DNA from: Tremella fuciformis
Lineage: Eukaryota > Basidiomycota > Tremellomycetes > Tremellales > Tremellaceae
Assembly (NCBI GenBank): GCA_032768795.1
Contig: CP136495.1
Coordinates: 250,501 to 314,500 of the forward strand
Direction: 5' to 3'
DNA: 64,000 nucleotides
Shown here: positions 62,230 to 64,000 of the stretch, in pieces
How the letters are laid out: each line of letters starts with the position of its first letter
Numbering within the stretch: the stretch's first letter is position 1
Notes under the pieces: model-generated
Databases searched by the model: none
The model's input: the letters and a program-made list of their open reading frames with translations, nothing else
What the model was told of the DNA's origin: nothing
Made by a program: the position numbers and the translations under genes

Positions 62230-64000
62230 CTTGTCTTGAGGCAGCAGGTTCTCCTCCCCTGGGCGTGACGAAAAGCGTAGCAGCGAAGTCGAGGGTTTCG
62301 TCCTGACCCGTTCATCCCCAGACTGTGTCTCGTCTCCCTCCCACCATCGTCACGGGAAGCGTAACATTGCTGAGTCGCAGCGGAAGGCAAAAGCAAAGCC
62401 GTCAGCGACGGCCAAAAAGCGAAAAACGCCAAATGTAGCGGATGCACGAAGTGCTCCAGCCACTACGAGTGAAGCGCCCCAGGTCACAAGGGACGATGAG
62501 CAATCTTCCCTCTCCAGGTGAGCACCATACGAGGTTGGGGCCCGCGCTTACATGCGAAGCGCCCCACCGGAGGATGATCCCGTACTGGGCCCGGGGCCGA
62601 GCCAGACCGTAGTGCCAACCTCCACTGCGGCCACTAAACGGTCCAGCCCTCCGCCCACGTCCGAGAGAGCTAGGGAGTCGACGACCCCCGAGGTGAGTCG
62701 AGAGTGTTTCTTGCTCTTGCTGAAGCCTTAGAGTCCTTCACCCCTCGAATCGATGGCCCGGCCTATCCAACGGGAGTCACCCCCCGCCAAGTCCACTAGA
62801 AGGCTCGCCAAAGGCAAAGGCAGAGCAAAAGCCCGGACACCAACTCCCTCCGGCACCGAGAGCGACAGCACCGCCCGGTCGGATGATGAAGATCAAACCG
62901 AGCTGGTAGGCTGACACACAAACAGAGAAACAACGCTTATGTGGAAGATGAAAGCCATGGTCGCTTCAAAGCATATGGAGCCGATCGCAAGTTCGGGTGC
63001 AGGTCCAAGCGGTCCGAGGTCGCCTGATGTATGTTGCACTCTCTCCCCCTCGCACGTTACGAACGGCGTACCAGAGCTGATTGACAGGCGGATGAGGACA
63101 TGGAACCCCCGGTCAGCGGCGACGAAGAAGGGGATACGGAGGGCCCAAAGACCACCGCCAAAACGAAGAAGGGCAGGACGGCCAAGACTGGCGCCAACGA
63201 AGCTGAACTTGCCCGCAAGGCTCGCGAAGCAGAAGACAGCCGACGAAAGATCCTGTACCAACATGCCAAAGGCGGGCCTGCGGGAGTCGAAATTGATCGC
63301 CGAAAAGTCAAAGTCGTGTCTCTACCATGGAGCGCGTCTGCTCCGCGCGCTGTAAAGAGCGCCAGCGCCGTCAAACCCGAACCACGGCGAGAGCGAGGTG
63401 GTCCCAATATGGCACGGCCCCATACGTTACCCGACGAATGGTTCATCCACTCCGAAGGAAACAGTCACCCTTACGCGGAGGCCCTCGTTGGAATCCCGTT
63501 TGATCTCTGGTGCTGTCAACCGTTTTGGGATATGGTGGAGGAATGGACGCCGCGATTGAAAACAAACTGTTTCCCCACCCGCGCCCAATTCGACACCCTC
63601 ATCAGTAGCCTCGAAACAGCATATCCGCATTTTCTATCTGAGGCAAGAAACCGGGCTCGGCGACGCGGACAATTGGACGGTTCACGCTTCCAGGTCCAGA
63701 CATTCGTTGGACGGCGCAAAACGGCCGCTGAGGAGGACCCCGATCAGTCTGAGCCCGAGGAAACATTGCCTGGTCAGCGAGGCGTGGCAGAGTGGCGCAT
63801 GAGGGGCAAACCTTGGTTCACCCCCTATCGGAAGCGGTACGCGCGGTATCCGGTGCCCTCGATGGATCTTCCTAAGCGCCGAGCGGCAGATACAGCCAGC
63901 AACGATGACGACGGCGATGGCGCCCTGACCGATTCCGACGTCTTCGAAGAGTCAGACGCCGAGTTCGGCGTTGGGGACCGGGAGATACCGCCGTGGGAAT
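62230..64000 (+). CDS. Hypothetical basic, low-complexity protein with a conserved-looking C-terminal domain; multi-exon, 3' truncated by window edge
   Basis: Open exons joined by plausible short introns. An exon to about 62519 reads AKAKPSATAKKRKTPNV and ends before GTGAGC. Next come 62551-62692 (RSAPPEDDPVLGPGPSQTVV), an exon from about 62731 to 62905 (RRLAKGKGRAKARTPTPSGT), one ending at about 63030, and a long exon from about 63089 to beyond the window. The N-terminal half is Lys/Ser/Pro-rich and disordered. From about 63430 it becomes globular: EWFIHSEGNSHPYAEALVGI, DLWCCQPFWDMVEEWTPRL, LETAYPHFLSEARNRARRRG and AEWRMRGKPWFTPYRKRYAR, then an acidic stretch. The true start is not resolved; an ATG at about 62127 opens a separate frame upstream. 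No family recognised. Confidence 0.5.

Noticed and set aside
1..64000. CRISPR arrays, bacterial operon signals, riboswitches or phage genes
   Set aside because: The sequence is eukaryotic with spliceosomal introns. No regularly spaced repeats of CRISPR type were seen.

Overview
The window is nuclear DNA of a basidiomycete fungus, most likely a tremellomycete yeast. The evidence is GC-rich coding sequence, many introns of about 44-90 nt with GTRNGT donors and CTRAY-type branch sites close to the acceptor, and gene content typical of fungi: a Zn2Cys6 regulator, an Arn/Sit-type siderophore carrier, phosphomevalonate kinase Erg8, the uracil-catabolism protein Urc1 and a DH-BAR RhoGEF. The class assignment is an inference from gene structure and family resemblance. 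No species can be named.

Layout. Position 1-813 is the 3' part of an NmrA/QOR2-type reductase gene. Positions 1182-11057 hold a tandem array of an unrecognised, mostly intronless paralogous family (here 'family A'). It has six copies, one of them frameshifted and one an internally duplicated two-domain protein, plus a deleted fragment and a duplicated non-coding segment. Positions 11353-27116 hold a metabolic block: PF04199 cyclase, HpcH/HpaI aldolase, sugar/quinate-type transporter with an in-frame TAG near its N terminus, Zn2Cys6 regulator, SDR, erythromycin-esterase homologue, O-methyltransferase, siderophore-type transporter and FAH-fold hydrolase. The aldolase, SDR, FAH hydrolase, transporter and regulator together suggest a sugar-acid or aromatic-acid catabolic cluster. 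Positions 27209-31827 hold an AVT-type vacuolar amino-acid transporter divergent from ERG8.

Positions 32583-47150 hold a second, unrelated tandem array ('family B'). It has nine readable two-exon genes, all on the plus strand and all with one short intron in phase 2 at the same place in the protein. A tenth copy is split by a complete 1814-bp pogo-like DNA transposon with 47-bp perfect terminal inverted repeats and a TA target duplication. Three further decayed copies are visible, two inside the array and one just beyond it. I recognise no known domain in either family. Exon 1 of family B has repeated Cys/His positions that could bind metal.

Beyond the arrays are a mitochondrial-type protein joining an Aim32/Apd1-like thioredoxin-fold ferredoxin domain to an adrenodoxin-type [2Fe-2S] domain (47231-48577), a large Ser/Pro-rich DH-BAR-SH3 RhoGEF (49843-55685) and Urc1 (56398-58629). 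Then comes about 3.6 kb of gene-poor, repeat-bearing DNA, and finally a multi-exon basic, low-complexity protein gene that runs off the right edge.

The conventional genes lie in divergent or convergent pairs with compact spacers. The two arrays look like lineage-specific, fast-evolving islands shaped by duplication, frameshift decay and transposition.
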